NCBI GenBank assembly: GCA_947487325.1
Contig: CANKWG010000114.1
Coordinates: 1-7,292 of the forward strand
DNA length: 7,292 nucleotides
From: Oxalobacteraceae bacterium
GTDB taxonomy: Bacteria; Pseudomonadota; Gammaproteobacteria; Burkholderiales; Burkholderiaceae_D
Reading direction: 5' to 3'
Shown here: positions 6,496 through 7,292 of the stretch, piece by piece
Layout of the letters: each line of letters starts with the position of its first letter
Numbering within the stretch: position 1 is the first letter of the stretch
The notes under the pieces: model-generated
What the model was told of the DNA's origin: nothing
The model's database searches: none
The model's input: only the letters and a program-made list of their open reading frames with translations
Position numbers and translations under genes: made by a program

Positions 6496-6954
6496 TTAAT
6501 CTTTCATAGATGAAAGATTTGCCAGAACCCGGGCGCGTCGTGCGGGTTCTTCAGCGATATTCCGGTAACCGTCGCGTGTGGGGTGGATCTTGTCACCCGC
6601 CAATTCGGTGTCAGGCACTGACAAGTAGGTATCACCCCAAATTTCAGCGACTTCGCGGACCATCTCGCGCTGTGGGAGTTTTGCTTTGGGTGGTAGTACC
6701 CAGAAAACACGGGTACCTGCCTTGACGTTTTCGCGGATTTTATTGAGTTCTGCGATCGTGTTTATGCCCTTGTAATCATTCGTCCCCAAACTGATGATCA
6801 GGCTTTTTACCGGAAGTTGCTCATTAAATGTCTGCAGATATTGCTTGTTCCACTTTGATGAGGTCCAGCCCGTCTGTGCGTAAGTGACACATTCCTTGCG
6901 AAAATGTGAAATACCAACCGCGATGCTATCTCCGATCACCAAGCATTCGAGCAT
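6496..6954 (-). CDS. Small SGNH/GDSL-family hydrolase
   Basis: The 152-residue protein shows the SGNH hydrolase blocks in order: VIGDSIAVG (6-14) with nucleophile Ser10; Gly29 in QTGW as the probable oxyanion-hole glycine; SLGTND (55-60) with Asn59; and DKIHPT (121-126) with the Asp121-His124 pair. The family hydrolyses esters, for example lipid, acetyl or sugar-ester bonds. No signal peptide or membrane segment is visible, so it should be cytoplasmic. At 152 residues it is short for the family (often about 180-220) yet all four blocks are present, so it looks complete rather than truncated. AGGGGG stands about 8 bases before the ATG and supports the start. The lysine- and asparagine-rich composition is a little different from the neighbouring proteins. 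It appears monocistronic; no neighbour indicates its substrate. Confidence 0.85.
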   Translation of the reverse strand: MLECLVIGDSIAVGISHFRKECVTYAQTGWTSSKWNKQYLQTFNEQLPVKSLIISLGTNDYKGINTIAELNKIRENVKAGTRVFWVLPPKAKLPQREMVREVAEIWGDTYLSVPDTELAGDKIHPTRDGYRNIAEEPARRARVLANLSSMKD

Positions 6955-7087
6955 ATCCAGTCCCCCTAAGAAATCAATTCATCTTGCGGTAACGCGGTGA
7001 TTGCGACACTGGCAACTCTGTCGAAATACCGCTAATGACCACAGACACCGCAATTCACGTGCCAGTGAAGCGCCTGCAAGCCAGAAT

Positions 7088-7117
7088 ATTACATAAATAG
7101 CAATATAGTAGGTGCAA
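7088..7117 (-). promoter_or_regulatory. Candidate sigma-70 promoter for the SGNH hydrolase gene
   Basis: On the minus strand TTGCAC (7117-7112) matches four of six consensus -35 bases and TGTAAT (7093-7088) five of six consensus -10 bases, with an 18-base AT-rich spacer. The start would be near 7080, leaving a leader of about 125 bases that contains the inverted repeat at 7007-7067. Confidence 0.4.
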
Positions 7118-7283
7118 GGATTGTGTGTTCGTTGCGTTATGACCGCTAGATATCGTGGAAAAGGTCTTTTCGCCTTGGCGTACCAAAAAAATAATGCGGA
7201 AGCGAATTCGTCAGACAGGAAATTTCCGAGTCAGCGTGGAAAAAGCCGAGCCCGGCGGAAAATCGTCACCCTGAGGCCTGGCC

Positions 7284-7289
7284 TATAAT
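7284..7289 (+). promoter_or_regulatory. Consensus -10 box at the right edge
   Basis: TATAAT at 7284-7289 is a perfect -10 hexamer, but the expected -35 position (about 7261-7266, AATCGT) does not match. It may be the promoter of a plus-strand gene starting beyond the window; the evidence is one hexamer only. Confidence 0.25.
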
Positions 7290-7292
7290 GCC

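Larger units (their letters stand above)
6955..7292. other. Noncoding region upstream of the SGNH gene, to the right edge
   Basis: These 338 bases hold no open frame I can support. Features seen are the promoter at 7088-7117, a set of GCGGT/ACCGC boxes (6986, 6994, 7028, 7047), an inverted repeat CACTGGCA (7007-7014) with TGCCAGTG (7060-7067), a short palindrome GAAAAG-GT-CTTTTC (7158-7171), and a -10-like box at 7284-7289. The arrangement suggests two divergent promoters, one for the SGNH gene and one for a plus-strand gene beyond the window. Confidence 0.5.

Overview
This window looks like a piece of proteobacterial chromosome from a bacterium that carries, or descends from a carrier of, anoxygenic photosynthesis genes. 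The clearest sign is the left-edge fragment, the C-terminal third of a PucC/LhaA-family light-harvesting assembly protein. The protein style (a long fused UxaA-type dehydratase, a TAXI protein with extra membrane anchors, an MltD-like transglycosylase), the moderate GC content and the dense packing suggest a betaproteobacterium, probably Burkholderiales. That placement is inference; no rRNA or other taxonomic marker is present.

Layout, left to right. (1) Positions 2-427, plus strand: truncated pucC-family gene. (2) 662-769, plus strand: a 35-residue single-helix membrane protein with a good ribosome binding site, followed 8 bases later by a strong intrinsic terminator (778-805). (3) 789-2150, minus strand: a membrane-anchored TAXI-type solute-binding protein with a cytoplasmic tail; its last codons lie inside that terminator hairpin. 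(4) 2223-3758, minus strand: a full-length altronate/galactarate dehydratase family enzyme, 72 bases upstream of the TAXI gene and probably co-transcribed with it. (5) 3759-4044: a 286-base divergent promoter region. (6) 4045-4827, plus strand: a 2-keto-4-pentenoate hydratase (MhpD-like, FAH superfamily). (7) 4838-4924: two hairpins between convergent genes. (8) 4967-6352, minus strand: a secreted MltD-like lytic transglycosylase with a GH23 domain and a LysM repeat. (9) 6405-6436: a hairpin. (10) 6496-6954, minus strand: a small cytoplasmic SGNH/GDSL hydrolase. (11) 6955-7292: noncoding, with a plausible promoter for the SGNH gene and a consensus -10 box at the right edge that could serve a gene beyond the window.

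How the genes may work together. The dehydratase and the hydratase are divergently transcribed from one shared region. Both belong to families acting on sugar acids or 2-keto acids, so they may form part of one catabolic module, with the TAXI protein as a possible binding or sensing partner. No TRAP permease, regulator or dehydrogenase that would complete a pathway is in the window. The transglycosylase and the SGNH hydrolase look like independent genes. Nothing indicates a phage, transposon, CRISPR array or tRNA. The most unusual items are the small membrane protein near pucC and the two-anchor TAXI protein with its charged cytoplasmic tail.
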